Origin: Aquaspirillum sp. LM1
Lineage (GTDB): Bacteria > Pseudomonadota > Gammaproteobacteria > Burkholderiales > Aquaspirillaceae
Direction: 5' to 3'
Length of the DNA stretch: 64,000 nucleotides
NCBI RefSeq assembly: GCF_002002905.1
Contig: NZ_CP019509.1
Span: 1,550,001 to 1,614,000, forward strand
The notes under the pieces were generated by a model, which saw nothing but the letters and a program-made list of their open reading frames with translations, searched no databases and was not told the DNA's origin. A program made the position numbers and the translations under genes. Each line of letters starts with the position of its first letter. The first letter of the stretch is position 1. This document shows, piece after piece, positions 37,577 through 46,842 of this stretch.

Positions 37577-39808
37577 TTAAAACTGCACATTGGCACTCAA
37601 CATGGCCGAACGCGGCGCGCCCAGAGTGGCGCGGGCGCCGCTGTTGTTCAGCGTGCTGATGTACTCCTCATCAAACAGGTTGTACACATTCAGGCGCAGC
37701 GACACATTCTTGCTCACCTTGTAATCCACCATGGCGTCGGCCACCCAGTAAGACGGAATGTTCGGCATGTTCGACGCCGCCAGGTTGGCCGCCGGGTCCA
37801 CCACCCGCTTTTGCTTGGACACATAACGCACGCCGCCACCGACGGTCAGCGCGTCGTTAAAGTGGTAGCTGCTCCACAGCGTGGCGGTCAGTTCCGGTGA
37901 CCAGCGCGCGGCAGCGCCAATGGTGTTGTTGCCGGTGCTGCCGGCTTTTACCTTGGTTTTCATGGTGGCCAGGCCGGCAGAAATCTGCCAGTCCTGGGTC
38001 AGCTGACCCACTGCGCCCAGCTCGATGCCTTCCACCGTGCGCTTGCCCATCTGCGCGTAGGTGTTGCTCAGGCTGTCCAGCACTGCCAGTTCATTTTTGT
38101 GTTCGGTGCGATACAGCGCGGCGGTCAGGCCCAGCTTACCGCCCAGCACGTCCCATTTGGTGCCCAGCTCCATATTACTGGTGTCCTGGGTGTCCATATT
38201 CGGGTTGCTGGTGCTGTTGGCGCTGCTGCTTAACGAGAAATTGGCACCGCCCGGCGGGGTTTGCGAGGTGCCGTAGGCCAGGTATACGCTGCCATTGGCG
38301 GCGGGTTTGTACAGCGCGCCCAGTTTCCAGCTGGTCAGCAGGTCGGATTTGCTCAGCGAGTAGGGGGTGAGCGCGGTGACGGCACCGGTGGTGCTGTTTT
38401 GTGTGGCAGTGGCGCTGTCGGTTTCGGTGCGGTAGCGGTCCAGACGCACGCCGCCCGACACTTGCCATTGCGGGGTCAGCTCAATGGTGTCAAACAGATA
38501 GGCCCCGGCGGTCAGCGTCGAGCCACGCACATAAGCGCCAGTCGGGTAAGGGTCGGGCAGTGCGTCGTTGGCGTTGGGGTTGTACAGATTGGCGGCGGTA
38601 ACAGTTTTGCCGGTGGTGCTGAAGCTCAGGGTGTTCTGTTTTTCATACAGAAATTCCAGGCCGGCGGCCAGGCTGTGCTTGAGCGGGCCGGTGGCAAAGC
38701 TGGCGCTCAGATTGGTCTGGTTGGCCAGGATTTCATTGTCCTGATCCACCCGCTGACGCAAGCGGCTGACGGTCCAGCTGGCTGGGTTGGCGCTGGGTGC
38801 GGCCAGGGTGTACACCCCGGTCATGATGCGGTCCATGCTGGTTTTACCGTAGCGGGCAATATTGCTCAGCTTCATGCCTTCGCCCATATCGTGCTCGATT
38901 TTCACCGTCACCATGTCGGCGTGGACTTTTTCCTGGTCGCGGGCGCTGCCGTAGTAGTTCTTTTCGTTCACCTTGGCACCACCTTGCAGGGTGGCGTTGG
39001 CGTTGTAAAAGCCTTCCATGCCGATGGTGGGAATGCCGCCGTCCGGCACATTGTCCTGGCGGATGTGCTGTGAATACAGATACAGCCGGGTAGGGGTGCC
39101 CAGGCCAAAGGCCAGCGATGGGGCAAAGCCCAGGCTGGTGTTGTCCACCCGGTCGCGGTTTGGCACATCGCCACCCTGCGCCATCACGTTCAGCCGTACC
39201 GCGCTGCTGGTGCCAAAGGCTTTGTTCAGGTCGCCGGTCAGGCGCGAGGCACCGGCGGTATTAATGCTGGCTTCGGCGCTGATGGCGTCGGTCTTGTTGG
39301 GCAACTTGCTGACCAGATTGATATAGCCAGACGATGCGCCCCGGCCAATATCTGCCCCCGCCGGGCCTTTGACCACTTCCACTTGTTCAATATTGAAGGT
39401 GTCGCGGGTGACCGCGCCGAGGTCGCGCACGCCGTCGATAAACATCGACGATTGGGTGGAAAACCCGCGCAGCTGAAAGGTATCGCCAGCGCTGGTGGCA
39501 CCGTTTTCACCCAGTTGCATGGTGATGCCGGGGGTGTTGCGCAGTGCTTCCATCAGCGAGCTGGCCCCTTGTTCCTTGAACAGCTCCTTGGGAATCACCG
39601 ACACGGTTTGCGGGGTGTTCAGCAAGGGCTGGGTGGCCTTGGGCGAAGAGACGGTGTCCACTTTGTAACCGCTGTCGCTACTGGCGTTGATGGTCATTTC
39701 CGGCAGCGTGGTGGAGGTTTGCGCCTGGGCGGCCAGGGGCAGCGCGGCGCTGGCCAGCGCCAGCCAGTGAACGGCGTGTTGGTGGGTGCGGCTACGTGGG
39801 TGGGCCAT
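37577..39808 (-). CDS. TonB-dependent catecholate siderophore receptor (Fiu/PiuA type)
   Basis: 743-residue outer-membrane receptor. The signal peptide ends in LPLAAQAQ. A TonB box-like LPEMTINASS is followed by the plug domain (LLNTPQTVSVIPKELF, GDTFQLRGFSTQSSMFIDGVRD, VEVVKGPAGADIGRGASSGYINL) and a 22-strand barrel ending in the terminal Phe (SANVQF). The plug pattern and the piuC neighbour indicate the Fiu group, which imports ferric catecholates. A near-perfect Fur box lies about 110 bp upstream, so it should be induced by iron starvation. Ligand assignment is inference. Confidence 0.92.
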   Translation of the reverse strand: MAHPRSRTHQHAVHWLALASAALPLAAQAQTSTTLPEMTINASSDSGYKVDTVSSPKATQPLLNTPQTVSVIPKELFKEQGASSLMEALRNTPGITMQLGENGATSAGDTFQLRGFSTQSSMFIDGVRDLGAVTRDTFNIEQVEVVKGPAGADIGRGASSGYINLVSKLPNKTDAISAEASINTAGASRLTGDLNKAFGTSSAVRLNVMAQGGDVPNRDRVDNTSLGFAPSLAFGLGTPTRLYLYSQHIRQDNVPDGGIPTIGMEGFYNANATLQGGAKVNEKNYYGSARDQEKVHADMVTVKIEHDMGEGMKLSNIARYGKTSMDRIMTGVYTLAAPSANPASWTVSRLRQRVDQDNEILANQTNLSASFATGPLKHSLAAGLEFLYEKQNTLSFSTTGKTVTAANLYNPNANDALPDPYPTGAYVRGSTLTAGAYLFDTIELTPQWQVSGGVRLDRYRTETDSATATQNSTTGAVTALTPYSLSKSDLLTSWKLGALYKPAANGSVYLAYGTSQTPPGGANFSLSSSANSTSNPNMDTQDTSNMELGTKWDVLGGKLGLTAALYRTEHKNELAVLDSLSNTYAQMGKRTVEGIELGAVGQLTQDWQISAGLATMKTKVKAGSTGNNTIGAAARWSPELTATLWSSYHFNDALTVGGGVRYVSKQKRVVDPAANLAASNMPNIPSYWVADAMVDYKVSKNVSLRLNVYNLFDEEYISTLNNSGARATLGAPRSAMLSANVQF

Positions 39809-39919
39809 CGGGGAAAATCCTTATGCGTGAAGTGGTTGCAAGAGTGTGCTGCCGTCGTTCGCGAGGTCGGTCTGGCTGGGGAGGCACAGCGATGGCTGCC
39901 GACTGACGACGTGCATATT

Positions 39920-39938
39920 AATGATAACTATTATCATT
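39920..39938 (-). promoter_or_regulatory. Fur box upstream of the Fiu-type receptor
   Basis: AATGATAA-CTA-TTATCATT, a perfect 8-bp inverted repeat that matches the 19-bp Fur consensus closely, 111 bp before the receptor start. The rest of 39809-40111 is AT-rich and has no gene. Confidence 0.85.
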
Positions 39939-40111
39939 GGTTCGAGCAATCTTTTCGCACAAGATTTTGCTAAAAATATGATTTTTCGGTTATTTATCTA
40001 TTTTTTACAGAAGATAGCGCCTATTGATCGCAGTTTGCCTGGGGGCTGGTGGGTCGCCCTGTGCGGATGGCCCACCTTACCGGGTACCGCGTGTTAAACG
40101 TGCTTGCCAGC

Positions 40112-41455
40112 TCAAAACACATCACGCCGATAGCGCCCTTCCTGCATCAGCACGGCGTGGCCGGCTTCGCCCAGCACCCCGCGCAACACCTGGTCTACTG
40201 CCTCGGCCATGCCCAGCCGGCTGCCGCACAGATAAATCACCGCACCGTCCGCCACCCAGTGGCGCAGCTCATCCGCTGCCGCCAGCAAGGCATGCTGCAC
40301 ATAGCCGCCACCGGCATCGCGGGAGAAGCAGCGGTCCAGCCGTTGTAACTTCCCCTCGGCCAGCCAGTGGTCAAATTCGGCGGCAAAAAAGTTGTCGCAC
40401 GCTTGCTGGCGCTCGCCAAACACCAGCCAGTTCGGCCCGCAACCAGCCTGAATCCGCGCTTTCAAATGCGCGCGCAAACCAGCCACCCCCACGCCATTGC
40501 CAATCAGGATCATCGCCCGCCCGGTGTGGTCGCCCTGGCGAAAGCGGTGCTGGGCGCGCACCCGCAGCGGCACAATGCCCCCGATGGGCACTTGCCCGGC
40601 CAGCCAGCCCGACATCCGCCCCAGTTGGCCATCCGGGTGGCGATGCAGGCGCAGCAGCAGCTGCAGTACGCCATCGCCCGGCAAGGAGGCGATGGAATAA
40701 TCGCGCATGCAGTCGGCCTCGTCGGGCAGGGCAAGCTGGGCCAGATCGCCGGCCTGCCAGTCGGGCCAGGGCCCGGCGGATGGCGTCAGGCTGAGCAGAA
40801 ACACTTCGCCGCCCTGGCTACCGGGATTGAGCTGAACGCGTTCACGCAGTTGCCAGGGTCGAAACGGCGGCAGCGCCCAGCTGGGGGCATCGCCCAGCTG
40901 GGCCAGATGGCTGACCTGCTGCTGCCAGGCGAGCAGGGCTTGTGGGTCGTTGCGATGGACTTCAATGGGGGCAAACAGCGCCCGCCCGCCGTGCGCGCCC
41001 AGCCATTGCGCCACCCGACGGCCAAAGCCGCAGTAGGCCGGGTAATCACGGTCGCCCAGCGCCAGCAGGCCAAAGCTCACCCGGCTCAGGTTCAGCGAGC
41101 GGGTCAGCAGGTTGCGGGCAAAGCGGGCGGCGTTGTCGGGCGCGTCGCCGTCGCCGCAGGTGCTCAGCAGCAGCAGATAATGCCCGCCGGCTTGCAGTTG
41201 GTCGGCACTGAGCGCATTCAGTGGCCGGCATTGCACCGGCAGGCCGGCCATCTCCAGCGCCTTGGCGGTGTTCAGCGCCAGCGCTTCGGCGCTGCCGGTC
41301 TGGCTGGCAAACACCACTTGCCAGTGGCTGGCTGATTCGGCGGCAGGCCGCTGGCGGCGGTGATGCCGCCACCAGAGCAGCAGGCACAGCGCCAGGTACG
41401 CCAGCAGCACCAGCGCGGCAGCCAGCAGGCGCGTTGGGTCAAGCGGCGCGTTCAT
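40112..41455 (-). CDS. Membrane flavodoxin-FNR type reductase
   Basis: 447 residues. One N-terminal transmembrane helix (LLAAALVLLAYLALCLLLWW) is followed by a flavodoxin domain (FASQTGSAEALALNTAKAL, LLLSTCGDGDAPDNA, FGLLALGDRDYPAYCGFG) and an FAD/NAD(P)H-binding reductase domain (RDYSIASLPGDG, ILIGNGVGVAGLRAHL, VFGERQQACDNFF, YLCGSRLGMAEAV). This is the arrangement of sulfite-reductase alpha subunits but membrane-anchored. Together with the PepSY, DUF2271 and DUF4198 genes upstream it probably passes NADPH electrons to reduce ferric siderophores at the inner membrane. It is the last gene of that set. Confidence 0.85.
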   Translation of the reverse strand: MNAPLDPTRLLAAALVLLAYLALCLLLWWRHHRRQRPAAESASHWQVVFASQTGSAEALALNTAKALEMAGLPVQCRPLNALSADQLQAGGHYLLLLSTCGDGDAPDNAARFARNLLTRSLNLSRVSFGLLALGDRDYPAYCGFGRRVAQWLGAHGGRALFAPIEVHRNDPQALLAWQQQVSHLAQLGDAPSWALPPFRPWQLRERVQLNPGSQGGEVFLLSLTPSAGPWPDWQAGDLAQLALPDEADCMRDYSIASLPGDGVLQLLLRLHRHPDGQLGRMSGWLAGQVPIGGIVPLRVRAQHRFRQGDHTGRAMILIGNGVGVAGLRAHLKARIQAGCGPNWLVFGERQQACDNFFAAEFDHWLAEGKLQRLDRCFSRDAGGGYVQHALLAAADELRHWVADGAVIYLCGSRLGMAEAVDQVLRGVLGEAGHAVLMQEGRYRRDVF

Positions 41456-41492
41456 CGCCGTCTGCCCGGCTGGCGGTGGGGGTGCGGGTGAT

Positions 41493-42329
41493 TCATGGTT
41501 GGGTGACTTCCACCGTCAGCACCGACACAAAGCGCTGGGCAGGCGGGGCCGGGCGTGGTTGGCCGGCGGCAGGTGCCGGCGCGCGCGGCGGGTAGCTGGC
41601 TTGCAGCCAGTAGTGCTGGGCAAATGGCCACTTCACGCTGAATTCGCCCTGGCTGTCGCTGGTGACGGCAAAGTCTTTCAGCACGCCGCGATGGCGCACC
41701 CCGCCGGGCACTACCGCTACCTGCTGGTTGGCCAGCGGCTTGCCGTCCAGCAGCACGCGAAAGCGGCTGGCATCACCGGCCAGCAGTTCGGTCGGGTGTG
41801 ACAGCGGCAGCAGTTCCAGGCCGCTGCCGGCGGGTTTGAGCACCTGAGTGCTGCTCTGGTTGGCGCTGACATAAGTCTCCAGGCGCTGGTGGGTGCGCGA
41901 CACTTGCAGGGCTTCGGCCTGGGCCGGAATCGCCTGGGTCAGGTCGTCCGGGTGGCCACGCCAGCGCTTGGTTTCGCCGTTCAGCGTGTAGCTGGCCATG
42001 GCCGAAGCGGTCACCAGCGAAAATTTGTAGGTGCCGGGCTGGGCCAGTTTCAGTTCAACGCTACTGCGCTGCTTGCCTTGCAGCACGTTGGCCCCGCTGA
42101 CCGGCTGGCCATCCGGGCCGCTGATGGTCAGGCCGTCAAGCTTGAGGGCGTTGCCATCCACATCAAACAGGTTTTCCGAGACGGCGGCGTCAACGGTGAC
42201 CCAGGGTTCCTTGCCGTCCACTTCGCTGGCGCTGGGCAACAGCCACGGACGATGGGCCTGGGCGGCGCTGGAGAGGGTCAGCGCCAGCAAGATGGCCAGG
42301 GAGGTGGACACGGTGGGACGGTGCTTCAT
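41493..42329 (-). CDS. DUF4198 periplasmic protein
   Basis: 278 residues with a signal peptide (AILLALTLSSAAQA) followed by HRPWLLPSAS, the characteristic mature start of DUF4198 (NikM/CbiK-like) proteins, whose N-terminal His can bind metal. Two beta-sandwich domains are likely. ATG 42329 has AGGAG at proper spacing. DUF4198 members are linked to metal uptake systems; here it sits in a ferric-reductase set and may bind the released metal in the periplasm. That role is inference. Confidence 0.85.
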   Translation of the reverse strand: MKHRPTVSTSLAILLALTLSSAAQAHRPWLLPSASEVDGKEPWVTVDAAVSENLFDVDGNALKLDGLTISGPDGQPVSGANVLQGKQRSSVELKLAQPGTYKFSLVTASAMASYTLNGETKRWRGHPDDLTQAIPAQAEALQVSRTHQRLETYVSANQSSTQVLKPAGSGLELLPLSHPTELLAGDASRFRVLLDGKPLANQQVAVVPGGVRHRGVLKDFAVTSDSQGEFSVKWPFAQHYWLQASYPPRAPAPAAGQPRPAPPAQRFVSVLTVEVTQP

Positions 42330-42346
42330 GGCTAAGGCTCCTGACA

Positions 42347-42862
42347 TCACGGTTTGACTTGCACGGTAATGGTTCCCAGCTCTTGCTGGCCTTGCGCCGA
42401 GGTCTGGCGCGGGGTTTTGCCCGGCCAGCTCACTGGCACGCGCACCACTTCCCGCCCGCCGCCTTCACGCGCGGCTTCCACCATCAGCTGGTAGTCGCCC
42501 GCCGGCAGCTGGTTAAGCGGGGCTTTCTGGCTATTCCAGTACAGGGTATGCACGCCCGGCGCACGGGTGGCACCGGCCACGCCGTCCACTGGCATGGCCA
42601 GATCGCGCCCACCCTTGCGCCACCACTGGCGCAGGTCTTTCAGCCATTTGGTGCCGGCGTTGTCTTTCTTGTTCTGGTCGTACCACACCGCCAGCTGGGT
42701 CACCGCGCTGCCATCGGTTTTTTCCAGCCAGACGGCCAGGTAGGGGCGGTGGTATTCGGCCACCGGCAGGGTGGGCTGTTCAATTTTCACCGACAGCTCG
42801 GCAGCGCTGGCGGGCAGCGCCAGCAGGGCCAGCGCCAGGGTCAGGCAATGACGTGTTTTCAA
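42347..42862 (-). CDS. DUF2271 periplasmic protein
   Basis: 171 residues with a signal peptide (LTLALALLALPASAA). The conserved core YLAVWLEKTDGSAVTQLAVWYD and WLKDLRQWWRKGGRD identifies DUF2271. The start is TTG 42862, which has AAAGGA 8 bases upstream; no ATG precedes the signal peptide. The family is always found with PepSY membrane proteins and flavoreductases. Its biochemical function is not established. Confidence 0.88.
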   Translation of the reverse strand: MKTRHCLTLALALLALPASAAELSVKIEQPTLPVAEYHRPYLAVWLEKTDGSAVTQLAVWYDQNKKDNAGTKWLKDLRQWWRKGGRDLAMPVDGVAGATRAPGVHTLYWNSQKAPLNQLPAGDYQLMVEAAREGGGREVVRVPVSWPGKTPRQTSAQGQQELGTITVQVKP

Positions 42863-42906
42863 CGGGCAATCCTTTGGGTCAGAGGGTCAGCGGATAAAAA
42901 AACCGG

Positions 42907-43551
42907 TCAGGGCAGGCACAGCAGCACAATCAGCAGCGGCACAACCATGCCCAGCGCCACCAGCGGCCAGGTGGTCACCCGCTGGCGGGCATGCACCTGC
43001 AAGATCAGCAATCCGGTGATGGCAAACAGCACACAGCCCAGCGCCAGGCTGTCCAGCAGCCAGCGCCAGGCCTCGCCGGTATGCCGGCCCTTGTGCAGGT
43101 CGTTCAGCCAGGCAATCCAGCCCCGGTCGGTGCGTTCGTATTCCAGTGCGCCATCGGTCAGGTCGATGCGCAGCCAGGCGTCGCCGCCTGGGCGCGGCAG
43201 TGACAGATACACTTCGTCATCGCGCCATTCAGCCCGCTCCTCGGCAGTGCTTAGCGCCAGGCTGTCGGCCAGCCAGTGGTTCAGCGCGGCGGGCAGCGGC
43301 GCACGGTCGCTGCGGCGTTGCTGGCTGTGCCGCTGCACGTCGGCCAGCAAGGCCGGTGGCAGCTGGCGGGCGCTGCGCTGGGTGTCGGGCCGGGCTTCAA
43401 TCTGGCTGGCGTGGTTCAGGGTCAGGCCGGTGACGCTGAACAGCAGCAGGCCAAGCAGGCAGATGGCTGAGCTGATCCAGTGTACGGTCAGCAGCCCTTT
43501 CAGCCAGCGGGCGCGACGCGGGGCGGCGGGGGAGGATTCAACAGGCGGCAT
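42907..43551 (-). CDS. PepSY-associated transmembrane protein
   Basis: 214 residues. Transmembrane helix 1 (VHWISSAICLLGLLLFSVTGLTLNH) is followed by a periplasmic PepSY-like segment (YLSLPRPGGDAWLRIDLTDGALEYE), then DLHKGRHTGEAWRWLLD and two further helices. The histidines in VHW, LNH and HKGRHTG are positioned as in haem-binding PepSY ferric reductases. First gene of the set PepSY-DUF2271-DUF4198-flavoreductase. A weak Fur-like site lies about 85 bp upstream. Confidence 0.88.
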   Translation of the reverse strand: MPPVESSPAAPRRARWLKGLLTVHWISSAICLLGLLLFSVTGLTLNHASQIEARPDTQRSARQLPPALLADVQRHSQQRRSDRAPLPAALNHWLADSLALSTAEERAEWRDDEVYLSLPRPGGDAWLRIDLTDGALEYERTDRGWIAWLNDLHKGRHTGEAWRWLLDSLALGCVLFAITGLLILQVHARQRVTTWPLVALGMVVPLLIVLLCLP

Positions 43552-43633
43552 GGCAAAAATCTGGTGAGGGTGGACGGAACATCAACGGGTGCGGCCATTG
43601 GCACGCGGCGCAGCAAGGTGTATGGCCGGCAGT

Positions 43634-43652
43634 ATAAATACGAATCATTGCT
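43634..43652 (-). promoter_or_regulatory. Possible weak Fur box upstream of the PepSY operon
   Basis: ATAAATACGAATCATTGCT matches about 10 of 19 consensus positions, including AATCATT. It lies 83 bp before the PepSY gene start on the minus strand. Weak on sequence alone; supported by the iron context. Confidence 0.35.
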
Positions 43653-43792
43653 ATTTGCAAATTAAACAGGTGGGCGCTTATCCACGCCGAACTGTGATTA
43701 CAAAGGCATATTTTGGCTGGGTCGTCCCGTCAGGGCATCGGGCCTACACCAGGATATTGGAGAGAATGTTGCCCGACATGGCTTGACTTGAT

Positions 43793-43811
43793 TTTGATAA
43801 TCGTTATCATT
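43793..43811 (+). promoter_or_regulatory. Fur box upstream of tonB
   Basis: TTTGATAATCGTTATCATT, containing the palindrome GATAAtcgTTATC, 54 bp before the chosen tonB start. A close match to the Fur consensus, so tonB-exbB-exbD should be iron-repressed. No gene lies in 43552-43864. Confidence 0.85.
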
Positions 43812-43864
43812 GCGTCCCATCACCCTGCTGGCGTATCCACCGGCAGGCCACTTTATTGACACGG

Positions 43865-44617
43865 ATGATGTTTGCCATGGCGCTTGCTTCTGCTTCCCCC
43901 TCTGCCACGGCCTGGCCAATGCGTTTGCACCTGCCGGCGGGTTCCAGCTGGCGTTACCGTCAGCACTGGCTGCCGGTGTCGGCGGCCACCGTGCTGCACG
44001 CCGCACTGGTGTTTGGCGTGTTCTGGCAGGCGCAACAGTCACCGCCGCCGCTGGCCGCGCCCAGCATGCAGGCCAGCATCTTGCCGCCCAGCCCGTTGCC
44101 GATGGCCGCCCCCGAACCAGCCAAGCCCACGCCGCCCAAACCGCAGGCGCGGGCGCAGCCGGTGAAGCCCACGCCGCGCCCGCCGGTGCTGGTCAGCCAG
44201 CAAGTACAGCCCACTTCGGCACCGGTGAGTGTGGCCCCCGCACCGCCCACCCCACCCGCACCCAGCGCGCCAGCCCAGGAGGCTGTGCCAGCGCGCAGCG
44301 ACAAGGCCAGCCCCAGCGGCGCGCCCGCGTCGGCACCACGCTTTGATGCGGCGTATCTGAACAACCCGGCCCCGGCCTATCCGGCGGTGTCGCGCCGGCT
44401 GGGTGAAGAAGGCAGGGTGCTGCTGGCGGTACAGGTGGATGCCGACGGCGCGCCGCGCCAGGTGCGCATTGCCCGCAGCAGCGGCTACCCCCGGCTGGAT
44501 GCCGCCGCACAGGCTGCCGTCGAAAAGTGGCGCTTTGTGCCGGCCCGCCAGGGCGAGCACAGCGTGGCGGCCAGCGTGAATGTGCCCATTCATTTCCGGC
44601 TGGACGACGCCGCCTGA
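43865..44617 (+). CDS. tonB: TonB energy-transducing protein
   Basis: About 250 residues. An N-terminal transmembrane helix (VSAATVLHAALVFGVFW, with the functional His) is followed by a long Pro-rich periplasmic spacer (about 60-150) and the C-terminal TonB domain (NNPAPAYPAVSRRLGEEGRVLLAVQVDADG, VRIARSSGYPRLDAAAQAAVEKWRFVPAR). It transmits proton-motive force to the outer-membrane receptors of this region. The start is uncertain among ATG 43865, 43868 and 43877. First gene of tonB-exbB-exbD under a strong Fur box. Confidence 0.92.
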   Translation: MMFAMALASASPSATAWPMRLHLPAGSSWRYRQHWLPVSAATVLHAALVFGVFWQAQQSPPPLAAPSMQASILPPSPLPMAAPEPAKPTPPKPQARAQPVKPTPRPPVLVSQQVQPTSAPVSVAPAPPTPPAPSAPAQEAVPARSDKASPSGAPASAPRFDAAYLNNPAPAYPAVSRRLGEEGRVLLAVQVDADGAPRQVRIARSSGYPRLDAAAQAAVEKWRFVPARQGEHSVAASVNVPIHFRLDDAA

Positions 44618-44662
44618 GGCTGTCCTGCCGCTGTTTTTTTATCCTGAACCGAGCCTGAACCA

Positions 44663-45373
44663 ATGACCGAAACCAACTATAGCGTGGCCCATTTGTGGGC
44701 GCAGGGAGATAGCGTAAACCGCAGTGTGGCAGTCTTGCTGCTGCTGATGTCGCTGGCATCGTGGAGTGTGATGCTGATCAAGGCCTGGACGCTGTGGCGC
44801 ATGCGCCGCCAGGTGGACAGTGCCCAGGCGTTCTGGCACGCCACCAGCTATGAACAGGGCGTGCAACTGCTGGCCGCCCACGCCGACAACCCGTTTCACG
44901 ATCTGGTCAGCCGGGGCCACGAGGCGGCCCAGCACCACAGCGACAAGCAAAACGAGCTGCATGGCGTGCTGAATCTGTCTGACTGGCTGATGAGCTGCCT
45001 GCGCCAGTCGCTGGACGACAGCGCCTCGCGCCTGCAAAGCGGGCTGTCGATTCTGGCTTCGGTGGGCAGCACCGCGCCGTTTATTGGCCTGTTTGGCACG
45101 GTCTGGGGGATTTACCATGCGCTGATCAGCATCAGTGCCTCAGGTCAGGCCAGCATCGACAAGGTGGCCGGGCCGGTGGGCGAATCGCTGGTGATGACCG
45201 CCATGGGGCTGGCGGTGGCCATTCCGGCGGTGCTGGGCTACAACGCGCTGGTGCGCGGCAACAAGGGGGTGATGGGCAAGCTCAAGCATTTTGCCCACGA
45301 CCTGCATGCCTATCTGGTGGTGGGTAAATCGGTGCGTCACCAGGCACCGCGTCCGCTCAGGCAGGTGGCATGA
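44663..45373 (+). CDS. exbB: Biopolymer transport protein ExbB
   Basis: 236 residues with three transmembrane helices. The first is VLLLLMSLASWSVMLIKAW; the conserved pair is ILASVGSTAPFIGLFGTVWGI and ESLVMTAMGLAVAIPAVLGYN, the MotA/TolQ/ExbB signature with the pore-lining Thr. It forms the pentameric proton channel with ExbD and drives TonB. It lies 45 bp after tonB and overlaps exbD (ATGA). Confidence 0.95.
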   Translation: MTETNYSVAHLWAQGDSVNRSVAVLLLLMSLASWSVMLIKAWTLWRMRRQVDSAQAFWHATSYEQGVQLLAAHADNPFHDLVSRGHEAAQHHSDKQNELHGVLNLSDWLMSCLRQSLDDSASRLQSGLSILASVGSTAPFIGLFGTVWGIYHALISISASGQASIDKVAGPVGESLVMTAMGLAVAIPAVLGYNALVRGNKGVMGKLKHFAHDLHAYLVVGKSVRHQAPRPLRQVA

Positions 45374-45795
45374 TGGCGTTCAATACCTCAGATCTGGATG
45401 ACGATGACGACAATGTGATGTCGGAAATCAATATGACCCCGCTGGTGGATGTGATGCTGGTGCTGCTGATCATCTTTATCATCACCGTGCCGGTGATCAA
45501 CCACGCGGTGAAGCTGGACCTGCCCAAGGCCAGCAGCGCGGTCAACGACCTCAAGCCAGCGCATGTGAGCGTGTCGATTGACGCTGACGGCGCGGTGTTC
45601 TGGGATGCCCAGCCACTGGGCCAGGCCGCGCTACCTGAACGTCTGGCCAGCGCCGCCATGCAAAACCCGCAGCCGGAACTGCACCTGCACGCCGACAGCC
45701 AGACGGCGTACCAGCATGTGGCCCGCTTTCTGGCGGCGGCGCACCGCGCCGGGCTGAACAAGGTGGCGTTTGCCACCGACCCGACCTCCCCCTAA
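45370..45795 (+). CDS. exbD: Biopolymer transport protein ExbD
   Basis: 141 residues. An acidic cytoplasmic start (DLDDDDDN), then MSEINMTPLVDVMLVLLIIFIITVP, the single transmembrane helix with the essential Asp (VDVM). A periplasmic domain follows (HVSVSIDADGAVFWD to the end). Couples proton flow to TonB with ExbB. Its start overlaps the exbB stop. A strong terminator lies 68 bp downstream. Confidence 0.95.
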   Translation: MMAFNTSDLDDDDDNVMSEINMTPLVDVMLVLLIIFIITVPVINHAVKLDLPKASSAVNDLKPAHVSVSIDADGAVFWDAQPLGQAALPERLASAAMQNPQPELHLHADSQTAYQHVARFLAAAHRAGLNKVAFATDPTSP

Positions 45796-45862
45796 CGTCC
45801 GCCCCACCGGACTGGCCAGCGGCAGGGGGTTACCGTTTTCATCCTGGGGTTGTCCCGATTGC

Positions 45863-45906
45863 GCCGCATCTTGCCCAACCCCGGCAGGATGCGGCTATTT
45901 TTTTTG
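45863..45906. terminator. Terminator after exbD
   Basis: Stem GCCGCATC/GATGCGGC, 17-base loop, then TATTTTTTTT. It overlaps the 3' end of the convergent minus-strand gene. Confidence 0.85.
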
Positions 45907-46569
45907 CACCGCCAGCACAATGCGCACCTGATCCTGCTCGGTGGCCAGGCGCTTGATGCCAACGTAGTCAAACGGCTTGTAGCCCATGATCTGGGTGTTG
46001 AGGTAGGGAATCAGCGACGGCACCTGATCCATGCGCACCGACAGCACATCGCCGTTGACCATCAGGTAGGGGTGTTTTTCGGTCAGCTGCTTGACGCCAT
46101 TGCGCCCGGTGGCGGTTTCAAATGCGCCAATGGCAATGGTGCCCAGCACCTGGCTGAGCAGGCCGTCATTCAGCGGCTCGCTGTGTTGCTGAAAGCGCAG
46201 GCGCACGGTGCGCTGGGCCCAGTCCACCGGCAGAAAGGTGAAGTCGATGCGGTGTTTGGCGTCAATCGGGCCTTGGGTGGTCACCAGCTCCAGCGTGCCT
46301 TTTTCCGGGGTCAGGCGCAGGTCGCGCACTTCTACCCCTTCTTTGTTGAAACGCTCGCGCAGTTTGTCGAGCAGATAGGCCCGCGACAGCGTCACGCCGT
46401 CACCGCGCAGGCCGGGCATGCGCGCCAGCTGGTCTTTCAGCACCAGATAAAAATCGATGAAGCGGTCTTTTTCCACGGTGACCACACCGCCTTCGGCCTG
46501 GGCGGGCAGGGCCGGCAGCAGCAGGGCCAGGGCAGTCAGGGCATGGCAAAGGGGGCGGAATGCAAACAT
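45895..46569 (-). CDS. Exported DUF1439-like protein
   Basis: 224 residues with a signal peptide (ALTALALLLPALPAQA), so periplasmic or lipid-associated without a lipobox. The mature part is all soluble: FIDFYLVLKDQL, LLDKLRERFNKEGVEVRDLRLTPEKG and LEVTT-like strands suggest a lipid-binding alpha-beta fold similar to the DUF1439/YceB group, but I am not certain. Start Met 46569 directly precedes the signal peptide; the open frame further upstream has no homology. It stands alone between exbD (convergent) and an EamA transporter. Confidence 0.6.
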   Translation of the reverse strand: MFAFRPLCHALTALALLLPALPAQAEGGVVTVEKDRFIDFYLVLKDQLARMPGLRGDGVTLSRAYLLDKLRERFNKEGVEVRDLRLTPEKGTLELVTTQGPIDAKHRIDFTFLPVDWAQRTVRLRFQQHSEPLNDGLLSQVLGTIAIGAFETATGRNGVKQLTEKHPYLMVNGDVLSVRMDQVPSLIPYLNTQIMGYKPFDYVGIKRLATEQDQVRIVLAVQKK

Positions 46570-46842
46570 GGCGGGCTTTCGCGAGGGGGTCAGCGGGGAT
46601 CGGGGCCGGGCGGGCTGCGCCGAAGCGGAATCTTCCCGCCTTTCTGGCGCGGGTGCAAGGTGGGATATCCGGCATGCCGGGCGTTCATCCACCAGGAAAC
46701 GATACCGGTAGCGGATGTCGGTTTGGCGTCGCTCCGGTTTGCCATCCGCGCCCGGTAGAGGTAAGGTCACCCCTTTGCTGCACCGCCGCCAGCGGCCATT
46801 GACCGCCCTGGCTGGCTCGCATCCCGATTCAGAAAGCCTGCC

